From positions 1 to 5,015 of the forward strand of contig JALSRF010000051.1 of NCBI GenBank assembly GCA_026984895.1: a DNA stretch of 5,015 bases, read 5' to 3'. This DNA is from Paracoccaceae bacterium. Lineage in GTDB: Bacteria > Pseudomonadota > Alphaproteobacteria > Rhodobacterales > Rhodobacteraceae. Of this stretch, positions 1 to 5,015 are shown in pieces (the first letter of the stretch is position 1; every line of letters begins with the position of its first letter). The position numbers were made by a program, and so were the translations under genes. Under the pieces are notes generated by a model, which saw nothing but the letters and a program-made list of their open reading frames with translations, did not search any database and had not been told where the DNA came from.

Positions 1-75
1 GCCGGTTTCGCTCTGGCGCAGCGCGGGCGACGGTCCCGAACCCGGCGCCGGCCCCGCCGCCGCCGACCGGTTCCC
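1..75. other. GC-rich upstream stretch, possible gene end
   Basis: No gene can be identified here. The frame starting at base 2 stays open to a TGA at 101-103, and 23 of its first 26 codons end in G or C. That fits the 3' end of an upstream + strand gene that begins outside the window. The peptide (about 33 residues, rich in Pro, Ala and Gly) is not one I recognise. The other two + strand frames are almost as GC-biased at the third position, so the coding reading is weak. No promoter hexamers are evident. Confidence 0.3.
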
Positions 76-115
76 GACGATGACAGACGATGCCAGACGA
101 TGACAGACGACGAAA
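76..115. repeat. 10-bp tandem repeat in gcdH leader
   Basis: The unit GACGATGACA occurs at 76-85 and 96-105, with a one-base variant (GACGATGCCA) at 86-95 and a decayed fourth copy at 106-115 that runs into the gcdH ribosome binding site. Each of the three good copies contains an ATG (80, 90, 100). Because the period is 10, these fall in three different frames. The ATG at 80 shares the gcdH frame but meets a TGA at 101-103, so it cannot extend the protein. Confidence 0.85.
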
Positions 116-118
116 GGA
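113..118 (+). promoter_or_regulatory. Ribosome binding site of gcdH
   Basis: AAAGGA lies six bases before the ATG at 125 and decides this start over the ATGs in the upstream repeat, none of which has a comparable purine-rich site. Confidence 0.7.
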
Positions 119-124
119 CAGATC

Positions 125-1339
125 ATGGCCCGAGACCTGCCCCCCCAGAGCGCCCCCGGCCTGGCCGGCTTCAACTGGGAAGACCCGTTCCTGTTCGATA
201 CCCAGTTGAGCGACGAAGAACGCATGATGCGCGACAGCGCGCGCGCCTATGCCCAGGAAAAGCTGCAGCCGCGGGTGATCGCCGCCTATCGCGACGAGAT
301 CACCGACCCGGCGATCTTTGCCGAAATGGGGGAAATGGGGCTTTTGGGGGTGAACATCCCGGAAAGCTACGGCGGGCTCGGGGCGGGCTATGTCGGCTAC
401 GGGCTGATCGCGCGCGAGGTCGAAAGGGTGGACAGCGGCTATCGCTCGATGATGAGCGTTCAAAGTTCGCTGGTGATGTATCCGATCTACGCCTACGGCA
501 GCGAAGAACAGCGCCGCAGATACCTTCCGAAACTGGCCCGAGGCGAATGGATCGGCTGTTTCGGGCTGACCGAACCCGATGCCGGCTCGGATCCCGGGGG
601 CATGAAGACGCGGGCCGAAAAGGTTGACGGGGGGTATGTGCTGAACGGCACGAAGATGTGGATTTCCAACAGCCCCATTGCGGATGTCTTCGTGATCTGG
701 GCAAAATCGGCGGCCCACGGCGGCCGAATCCGCGGCTTTGTCCTGGAAAAGGGCGCAAAGGGGCTGAGCGCGCCGAAGATCGGGGGCAAGCTGTCGCTGC
801 GCGCCTCGGTCACCGGCGAGGTGGTGCTTGACGGCGTGGAAGTGGGCGAAGAGGCGCTGTTGCCCGAGGTCGAGGGGCTGAAGGGCCCGTTCGGCTGCCT
901 GAACCGGGCGCGGTATGGCATTGCCTGGGGGGTGCTGGGCGCGGCCGAATTCTGCTGGCATGCGGCGCGTCGGTACGGGCTGGAGCGCACCCAGTTCGGC
1001 AAGCCGCTGGCCGGCACGCAGCTGTATCAGAAGAAGCTGGCCGACATGCAGACGGAAATCGCCCTGGGGCTGCAGGCGGCGCTCAGGGTGGGCCGGCTGA
1101 TGGACCAGGGCGCCGCGGCGCCCGAGATGATTTCGCTGATCAAGCGCAACAACGTCGGCAAGGCACTGGACATCGCCCGCCAGGCCCGCGACATGCACGG
1201 CGGCAACGGCATTTCCGAAGAGTTCCAGGTGATGCGCCACATGTGCAACCTTGAAACCGTGAACACCTACGAGGGCGCGCATGACGTGCATGCGCTGATC
1301 CTGGGGCGGGCGCAGACCGGCATCCAGGCGTTTTTCTGA
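125..1339 (+). CDS. gcdH: Glutaryl-CoA dehydrogenase
   Basis: A cytoplasmic FAD enzyme of the acyl-CoA dehydrogenase family. It oxidises and decarboxylates glutaryl-CoA to crotonyl-CoA and CO2, passing electrons to electron-transfer flavoprotein, in lysine, tryptophan and glutarate breakdown. The 404 residues match the usual length without a transit peptide. The N-terminal helical domain carries ERVDSGYRSMMSVQSS (100-115), where Glu100, Arg107 and Ser108 correspond to human mature-enzyme Glu87, Arg94 and Ser95; the arginine holds the substrate's free carboxylate. The FAD-binding middle domain has CFGLTEPDAGSDP (145-157) and WISNSP (179-184). The C-terminal domain has ARQARDMHGGNGISEE and the TYEGAHD motif with catalytic base Glu383, equivalent to human Glu370. 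The constant 13-residue offset supports the start at 125. It is the only gene of its unit in view; the next gene is convergent. The carboxylate-binding arginine argues against a generic acyl-CoA dehydrogenase. Confidence 0.96.
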   Translation: MARDLPPQSAPGLAGFNWEDPFLFDTQLSDEERMMRDSARAYAQEKLQPRVIAAYRDEITDPAIFAEMGEMGLLGVNIPESYGGLGAGYVGYGLIAREVERVDSGYRSMMSVQSSLVMYPIYAYGSEEQRRRYLPKLARGEWIGCFGLTEPDAGSDPGGMKTRAEKVDGGYVLNGTKMWISNSPIADVFVIWAKSAAHGGRIRGFVLEKGAKGLSAPKIGGKLSLRASVTGEVVLDGVEVGEEALLPEVEGLKGPFGCLNRARYGIAWGVLGAAEFCWHAARRYGLERTQFGKPLAGTQLYQKKLADMQTEIALGLQAALRVGRLMDQGAAAPEMISLIKRNNVGKALDIARQARDMHGGNGISEEFQVMRHMCNLETVNTYEGAHDVHALILGRAQTGIQAFF

Positions 1340-1412
1340 CCCGCGCGCGACAGGCCCGGGAGAGGGGGCAGGCGGCAGGCCCGCGGGACGCGGCCGCGCG
1401 CGGCGGCAGGGT

Positions 1413-1466
1413 GCCGGGGCGAGGCGCCGGGGCCAGGGCGAGGGGGCCAGGGCTGGGGGTCAGGGC
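1413..1466 (+). repeat. G-rich 13-14-bp repeat, G-quadruplex motif
   Basis: GGGGCCAGGGC at 1429-1439 and 1443-1453, and GGGGTCAGGGC at 1456-1466, repeat with 13-14-bp spacing. GCCGGGGC at 1413 and 1426 extends the pattern leftward. As a result, six runs of three or more G (1429-1432, 1436-1438, 1442-1446, 1450-1452, 1455-1459, 1463-1465) are separated by loops of only two or three bases. This satisfies the standard G3+N1-7 quadruplex pattern. It would lie in the 3' untranslated part of gcdH mRNA. Confidence 0.75.
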
Positions 1467-1471
1467 GAGGC

Positions 1472-1495
1472 GCGCCGGTGCGCCGGTGCGCCGGC
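1472..1495. repeat. 8-bp tandem repeat, three copies
   Basis: GCGCCGGT at 1472-1479 and 1480-1487 is followed by GCGCCGGC at 1488-1495, and the next two bases (GC) begin a further copy. It is noncoding and looks like a slippage-prone simple repeat. No function is evident. Confidence 0.8.
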
Positions 1496-1544
1496 GCGGG
1501 CGGGCGGCCCGCAGCGGGTCTGCGCCCGGGGGCCTGGCGCCTGG

Positions 1545-2654
1545 CTATTCCTGCACCAGAGAGCTTGTCCAGCTGCGCAGGAAGTTGCGCCGTTTCTGGC
1601 TGTCGAGATACACCAGCAGCCCCGGGCCAAGCCTGATCGGGCGCATGGCGTTGTTGGCGCGCAGCACCCGGTCGTCGATCGGCGGCAGCCCGGAGCGCGC
1701 CGCAAGTTCGGGCCTCTGGCCCAGGGTCACCAGGAAATCCACCATCTTGTGCGCGCTGTCCACATGCCGGGCCCCGGCAGGGATCGTGACCGTGCGCAGC
1801 ATCACGTTGACGAAATCGTTCAACTGGACGATGCGCACACCCGGCGCGTTTTCGGCGATCCGGGCGCTGGCGTAGCTGCCCAGCACGTTGTAGGCCAGCG
1901 CCAGCCGGCCATCCGCCACATCCCGGATCATGTCCCCGGAACAGCAGTAGAGCCGCGCCTCCAGCCGTCCCATCACCTCCATCAGCCGCCAGTAGGCTTC
2001 GGCATTGCGCGAATCCTGGGTGGCCATCAGGTACCCGAAGCCCGAGACCCGCACATCGTAGGTGCCGATGCGCCCGCGAAAGCGCGCGGGATTGTCGCGC
2101 AGGAGCGCGATCAGCTCCTCGCGATTGCGCGGGATGGCGATGCCGGCAAACGCGCTTTCGGACAGGATCAGCACCGCCGGCTCCTGGGTAAAGGCGAAAA
2201 CCTGGTTGCGCCAGCGCGCCCATTGCGGCAGCGCATCGGTCGCGCCCGAGCGGTAGGCCTGGGCGAAACCGTCATTGGCCAGCTTGGTCTGCAGGTCCAT
2301 TGCCGAGGAAATGGCGAGATCGAAAACCGCGCCCTCGTCGTGGATGGCGCGCATCAGCTGCGAGGTGCTGGCGATGGTATAGTCGACGGCGATGTCCGGG
2401 TTTTCCGCCTGGAAGCCCAGGATGATGGGTTCGAACGCGTCGAGATCGGCCGTGGAGATGATGCGCAGCGCCCGCCCGGCGGCATCCGGGGCCGCCGGCG
2501 CGCCGGTCTGTGCCGGGGCGCCGGGGGGCGCGTTCGGGGCCGGGTAGAACTTGCGCGCTTCGGCTTCGAAGGCCGCCCCGGCACCGGTGCCGGCCAGCAC
2601 GCAGGCAACGGCAAGAACCGCGTTCAGGCAGATGGCAAGACAAGCGCGATGCAT
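1545..2654 (-). CDS. Periplasmic type-2 substrate-binding protein
   Basis: 369 residues. The N-terminus has a short basic start, a hydrophobic core and an Ala/Gly-rich end (AGAGAA near 24-28), so it is likely exported with cleavage near 26-28. LAVAC at 14-18 makes a lipoprotein a weak alternative, because Ala at -3 is unusual. A Pro/Ala-rich linker follows (about 38-60). The globular part begins at LRIISTADLDAFEPII (63-78) and reads like FbpA-type (iron/2-aminoethylphosphonate) binding proteins of the periplasmic-binding type-2 fold, with FDLAISSAMD (111-120) and YNVLGSYA (255-262). Cys237-Cys238 are adjacent. It is not a TctC-family protein. No ABC permease or ATPase gene is next to it. Its start lies 31 bp inside the end of the sensor kinase gene, so it is translated as part of that operon. 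I infer it is a ligand-binding partner of the kinase, comparable in idea to PgtC with PgtB. The ligand is unknown. Confidence 0.82.
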   Translation of the reverse strand: MHRACLAICLNAVLAVACVLAGTGAGAAFEAEARKFYPAPNAPPGAPAQTGAPAAPDAAGRALRIISTADLDAFEPIILGFQAENPDIAVDYTIASTSQLMRAIHDEGAVFDLAISSAMDLQTKLANDGFAQAYRSGATDALPQWARWRNQVFAFTQEPAVLILSESAFAGIAIPRNREELIALLRDNPARFRGRIGTYDVRVSGFGYLMATQDSRNAEAYWRLMEVMGRLEARLYCCSGDMIRDVADGRLALAYNVLGSYASARIAENAPGVRIVQLNDFVNVMLRTVTIPAGARHVDSAHKMVDFLVTLGQRPELAARSGLPPIDDRVLRANNAMRPIRLGPGLLVYLDSQKRRNFLRSWTSSLVQE

Positions 2655-4039
2655 GCTCCGGCTCCCGGGCTGTTTTCGGAAATGTCCAGGTGGCCGCCAT
2701 GGGCGCGGGCCACCTCGTCGGCGATGGTCAGGCCCAGGCCGGACCCGACGATATCGCCGACATTGGAGCCGCGCGAAAAGCGGCGGGTCAGCTGTTTCAG
2801 GTCGCGTCCGTCAAAGCCGCGCCCCTGGTCGGCGACGCTCAGCCGCACCCGGCGCGGCGCGCCGGGCTCGGCGCTCAGGCGCACCGTGATGGTGCTGTCG
2901 GCGGGGCTGTATTTCACCGCATTGTCCAGCACGTTGTGCAGCGCGTTCTGCAACAGGATGCGATCGCCCGCCAGTACCACCGGCGCGGGCGGCAGTTCGG
3001 TGACGATCTCGATATCCTTCAGCCCGGCGGTGGGGGCGAACCGGTCGCAGGTTTCGCGCACCAGTTCGTCCAGGCGGACCGTTTCATGGGCGACGCTGTC
3101 GGTGCGCAGCGTGACCATGGCATGGTCCAGCATCTGCCCGGCCGAGCGCGCGCTTTCGTCGATGGCGCGGATCATTTCCCGCAGCGCCTGGCGGTGCTCG
3201 GGCCGCTCCAGCTTGCGATAGGTCACCTCGGCCTGCGCGCGCAGCGTCGCCAGCGGCGTGCGCACCCGGTGCGCGGCCTCGGTGATGAAGTCTTCCGACT
3301 GGCCGAGCGCGGTGCGCAGACGCGCCATGAAACCGTTGAGCGCATCGACGAAGGGCACCAGTTCGCGTGGCGCGGCGGTGCGCAGCGGGCGCAGGTCCGC
3401 CGGCCCGCGCCGGGTGACCGAAAGCGTCATCCGCGCAAGCGGGCTGAGCGCCGAGCGCGCCGCCAGCAGGCTGAGGGCCGTTGCCACCACGAAGAACCCG
3501 ACCCCGATTGCCGTGGCGATCGAGGTGATGCGCGCCGAAATCGCCGCCATGCCCAGGCGGGTCTGCGCCACGCTCACCGCCACCTGAACCGGCGTGCTGC
3601 CGCTGCCCACCGGGCGCAGCAGCGTCACCGCGCGCACCCGGTCGCCGCGGTAGTCGAAGGTGGCGAACTGGGGCCGGGGCGCGGTCGCGGAGGGGCGGGC
3701 CTGGGGCAGGTCGTCATAGCCGGTGAGGGTCCGCCCGTCGGCCACGATCCGGTAGAACACCCGGTCCTCGTTGATCGTGCCCAGCATGGAGAGCGCCGAA
3801 TAGGGCAGGTCCAGCGTGACCTCGCCGCCCTCGAAGCGCAGCGAATCGGCAATCGAGGTGGCCGAGGCGGCAAGGATGTCGTCCTGCGTGGCCTCGGCAA
3901 CCCGCCCGGCGACTTCGCGCACGATCAGAAAGAAGGCCAGCGACAGGATCGCCGCCACCGCAAGCAGTTGCACGAACAGCTGGCGGCGGATCGAGCCCCG
4001 GGCGGTGGTGGCGCTCGTCTCGTTCCGCCGCCCGCTCAT
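2624..4039 (-). CDS. tctE: TctE-type sensor histidine kinase
   Basis: An inner-membrane two-component sensor of 471 residues. The start is the ATG whose last bases overlap the tctD stop (ATGA, 4039-4036). The same frame is open further upstream to 4591, but that stretch is antisense-like shadow of tctD. Layout: a basic N-terminus, membrane helix about 20-41, a periplasmic sensor region about 42-170 (TctE-type N-terminal domain), a second helix about 171-194, a linker with a short HAMP-like segment, then the dimerisation helix with phospho-acceptor His257 in AAHRVRTPLA. The ATPase domain has the N box NALHNVLDNAVKYSP (365-379), G1 DQGRGFD (404-410) and G2 GSGLGLTIADE (432-442). TctE proteins sense tricarboxylates and phosphorylate TctD. 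The residue after the histidine is Arg, where most kinases have Glu or Asp, while Thr261 is kept. Start overlap implies coupled translation with tctD; the next gene overlaps its 3' end. Confidence 0.93.
   Translation of the reverse strand: MSGRRNETSATTARGSIRRQLFVQLLAVAAILSLAFFLIVREVAGRVAEATQDDILAASATSIADSLRFEGGEVTLDLPYSALSMLGTINEDRVFYRIVADGRTLTGYDDLPQARPSATAPRPQFATFDYRGDRVRAVTLLRPVGSGSTPVQVAVSVAQTRLGMAAISARITSIATAIGVGFFVVATALSLLAARSALSPLARMTLSVTRRGPADLRPLRTAAPRELVPFVDALNGFMARLRTALGQSEDFITEAAHRVRTPLATLRAQAEVTYRKLERPEHRQALREMIRAIDESARSAGQMLDHAMVTLRTDSVAHETVRLDELVRETCDRFAPTAGLKDIEIVTELPPAPVVLAGDRILLQNALHNVLDNAVKYSPADSTITVRLSAEPGAPRRVRLSVADQGRGFDGRDLKQLTRRFSRGSNVGDIVGSGLGLTIADEVARAHGGHLDISENSPGAGACIALVLPSA
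2662..2666 (-). promoter_or_regulatory. Ribosome binding site of the binding-protein gene
   Basis: GGGAG on the minus strand, seven bases before the ATG at 2654 and inside the tctE coding region. It supports this start and the overlapping arrangement. Confidence 0.6.
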
Positions 4040-4704
4040 CGTGGTCCCACCAGGCGGTATCCCAGGCCGCGCACGGTTTCGATGCGCGCATCCGTTCCGC
4101 CCAGGCGCTTGCGCAGCCGGGCGATGTAGACCTCGATCGCGTTTTCGGAAACATCCTCGGAAAAGGAAAACAGCCGGTCCATCAGCTGCGCCTTGGAAAA
4201 GACCTGCCCGGGGGCGTTGAACAGCACTTCCAGCAGGCGCAGTTCGCGGTTGCGCAGCGTCTCGATGCGCCGGCCCGTGTTCAGGCTGCCCCGGGTCGCG
4301 TCCAGCGTCACTCCGGCAAAGCTGGTCTGGTTTGCGGCACTGCCGCCGCGCCGGCGCAGCACCGCCCGGCAGCGCGCCTCGAGTTCGGAAAACTCGAACG
4401 GCTTGGTGATGTAGTCGTCGGCGCCCAGGTCCAGCAGGCTGACCCGGTCCGACACCGCCGAGCGCGCGGTGATCACGATTACCGGAATGGCATTCCTTGC
4501 CCGCCGCTGCCCGGCCAGGAACTGCCGCCCGTCGCCGTCGGGCAGCATGATGTCCAGCAGGATCAGGTCGAACGCGGCGGCATCCAGGCATTCGCGCGCC
4601 GCGCTCAGCGTGGTCGCGTGATCCACCGCATGGCCGTCCAGGCGCAGCCGTTCGGCAATGGCACTGGCAAGGCGTTCGTTGTCTTCGATCAGCAGGAAAC
4701 GCAT
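4036..4704 (-). CDS. tctD: TctD-type OmpR-family response regulator
   Basis: 222 residues, the normal length for an OmpR/PhoB-family regulator. The receiver domain (1 to about 115) has the acidic pair Glu7/Asp8, phospho-acceptor Asp51 in LLDIMLPDGDG, Thr79 and Lys101 in ITKPFEF. The winged-helix DNA-binding domain (about 128-222) has NRELRLLEVLFNAPGQVFSK, then VEVYIARLRKRLG-like recognition (IEVYIARLRKRLG) and the final wing TVRGLGYRLV. Phosphorylated TctD activates tricarboxylate transporter genes in enterics. Here it is first in the operon, overlaps tctE by four bases and is divergent from tctC, its probable target. MRFLLIEDN is the canonical beginning of the fold, so the start is firm, although the 16 bases before it have no Shine-Dalgarno sequence. 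Confidence 0.95.
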   Translation of the reverse strand: MRFLLIEDNERLASAIAERLRLDGHAVDHATTLSAARECLDAAAFDLILLDIMLPDGDGRQFLAGQRRARNAIPVIVITARSAVSDRVSLLDLGADDYITKPFEFSELEARCRAVLRRRGGSAANQTSFAGVTLDATRGSLNTGRRIETLRNRELRLLEVLFNAPGQVFSKAQLMDRLFSFSEDVSENAIEVYIARLRKRLGGTDARIETVRGLGYRLVGPR

Positions 4705-4724
4705 GATGTCGGTTTTTCGCGGCC

Positions 4725-4749
4725 GTGTCAGGTTGGTGTCAGGTTGGTG
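4725..4749. promoter_or_regulatory. 11-bp direct repeat, candidate TctD operator
   Basis: GTGTCAGGTTG occurs twice head to tail (4725-4735, 4736-4746), with three more matching bases to 4749. TGTCA therefore recurs exactly 11 bp apart, one helical turn. Dimers of OmpR/PhoB-family regulators bind tandem half-sites at this spacing, and the PhoB box half-site also begins TGTCA. The site lies between tctD and tctC, the expected position for TctD control of both. The repeat is seen directly; regulator identity is inferred. Confidence 0.55.
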
Positions 4750-4750
4750 G

Positions 4751-4792
4751 ATTTGACTGGCAGCATGGGCGGCAACGACCGCCGAGTCAAAT
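4751..4792. promoter_or_regulatory. Nested inverted repeat next to tctC RBS
   Basis: ATTTGACT (4751-4758) is perfectly inverted as AGTCAAAT (4785-4792). Inside is a second stem, GGCGG (4768-4772) with CCGCC (4779-4783) around a six-base loop. The outer arm ends one base before the tctC ribosome binding site. Each outer arm contains TTGACT reading inward, a plausible -35 for a promoter on each strand, but no good -10 follows at 16-18 bp. It may be an operator, overlapping activator-dependent promoters, or an RNA hairpin if transcription starts upstream. Confidence 0.5.
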
Positions 4793-4798
4793 GGGAGG
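4793..4798 (+). promoter_or_regulatory. Strong ribosome binding site of tctC
   Basis: GGGAGG ends five bases before the ATG at 4804. It is the best Shine-Dalgarno sequence in the window, consistent with the high expression usual for a solute-binding protein. Confidence 0.8.
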
Positions 4799-4803
4799 AA
4801 ACC

Positions 4804-5015
4804 ATGAAAAAACGTTTTTTCAAGGCGCTGGCCGTCAGTGCGATTCTGGGCATCGGTGCCGCCGGCACCGCCAGCGCGACCGAGTGCATCGCGCCGGCAA
4901 ATCCCGGCGGCGGCTGGGATTTCACCTGCCGCCAGATCGGCAAGATCATGTATGACATCGGCGTGGTGGACCAGCCGGTGCAGGTCACCAACATGGCCGG
5001 GGCCGGCGGCGGGCT
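4804..5015 (+). CDS. tctC: TctC, tricarboxylate-binding protein (partial, 5' end)
   Basis: The first 70 codons are present; the gene runs off the window, and the family is usually about 320-330 residues. The N-terminus MKKRFFKALAVSAILGIGAA with ASA before Thr26 is a clear Sec signal peptide, likely cut after residue 25. The mature start ECIAPANPGGGWDFTCRQ (27-44) is the TctC hallmark: the PGGG loop at 34-37 lines the carboxylate pocket. Cys28 and Cys42 are placed as in Salmonella TctC and may form a disulfide. NMAGAGGG (63-70) matches the next conserved ligand-binding loop. This periplasmic protein delivers citrate or related carboxylates to the TctA/TctB membrane complex, expected downstream. 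It is divergent from tctDE, which likely controls it. The exact substrate cannot be read from this fragment. Confidence 0.93.
   Translation, partial: MKKRFFKALAVSAILGIGAAGTASATECIAPANPGGGWDFTCRQIGKIMYDIGVVDQPVQVTNMAGAGGG

Larger units (their letters stand above)
1340..1544. other. Convergent intergenic region, no gene
   Basis: This gap separates the 3' ends of gcdH and the minus-strand binding-protein gene. It is extremely G-rich on the + strand and contains no supportable gene. A 9-bp inverted repeat (CCGCGCGCG at 1341-1349, complement at 1395-1403) and a 5-bp stem (1522-1526 with 1536-1540) exist, but neither is followed by a T-run in either direction. I therefore do not call an intrinsic terminator; Rho-dependent ending or a G-quadruplex effect is possible. 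Confidence 0.7.

Noticed and set aside
100..627. 175-codon + strand open frame starting in the 10-bp repeat
   Set aside because: It overlaps gcdH in another frame, is Arg-rich and has no suitable ribosome binding site.
1340..1403. Hairpin terminator after gcdH from the CCGCGCGCG inverted repeat
   Set aside because: The arms are 45 bases apart, there is no T-run after either arm, and such matches are expected by chance in sequence this GC-rich.
1267..2223. 318-codon minus-strand open frame overlapping the binding-protein gene and the gcdH end
   Set aside because: It is a frame-shifted shadow, Arg/Ala/Pro-rich, without domains, and it runs through the end of gcdH in antisense.
1749..3221. 490-codon + strand open frame opposite the binding-protein and tctE genes
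   Set aside because: The peptide is Arg/Gly/Pro/His-rich low-complexity sequence typical of antisense to GC-rich genes, and the opposite strand encodes recognisable conserved proteins throughout.
2510..4129. 539-codon + strand open frame opposite tctE
   Set aside because: Same reason: Arg-rich composition and no domains, while all kinase motifs are on the minus strand.
4040..4591. Upstream extension of the tctE frame, giving a 655-residue protein
   Set aside because: The extension overlaps tctD and is low-complexity. The ATGA overlap at 4039 gives a normal-length TctE that begins just before its first membrane helix.
4753..4781. Sigma-70 promoter for tctC from TTGACT at 4753-4758
   Set aside because: No acceptable -10 hexamer lies 16-18 bp downstream, so it is mentioned only as a possible activator-dependent -35.

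Overview
The window is high-GC DNA with strongly G/C-ending codons. Protein style and gene content point to an alphaproteobacterium, most likely Rhodobacteraceae or a relative; this is an inference, since no rRNA or other marker is present. It holds five protein genes in three transcription units. No RNA genes, insertion sequences, CRISPR arrays or phage genes were seen.

Left part (1-1339, + strand): a short GC-rich leader contains a 10-bp tandem repeat, followed by a complete glutaryl-CoA dehydrogenase gene (gcdH). It serves lysine/tryptophan/glutarate breakdown, and every active-site residue checked is present. Middle (1340-1544): a roughly 205-bp gap between convergent genes. It has no gene and no convincing intrinsic terminator, but it carries short GC-rich repeats and a strong G-quadruplex motif on the + strand.

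Right part (1545-4704, - strand): a compact three-gene operon read right to left. It encodes a TctD-type response regulator, a TctE-type sensor kinase (ATGA overlap with tctD), and a periplasmic type-2 substrate-binding protein whose start lies inside the end of tctE (31-bp overlap). Divergent from it (4804 to the window edge, + strand) is the start of tctC, the solute-binding protein of a tripartite tricarboxylate transporter (TTT). The membrane genes tctB and tctA would be expected just beyond the edge.

The 99-bp divergent intergenic region (4705-4803) is the regulatory centre. It has an 11-bp direct repeat of the spacing used by OmpR/PhoB-family regulators, and a nested inverted repeat that runs up to the tctC ribosome binding site. 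The likely logic is that TctE, perhaps with the operon-encoded binding protein, senses a tri- or dicarboxylate and phosphorylates TctD, which then switches on tctC(BA). The TctDE-TTT pairing is established in other bacteria. The extra binding protein as a co-sensor, and any metabolic link to gcdH, are inferences.
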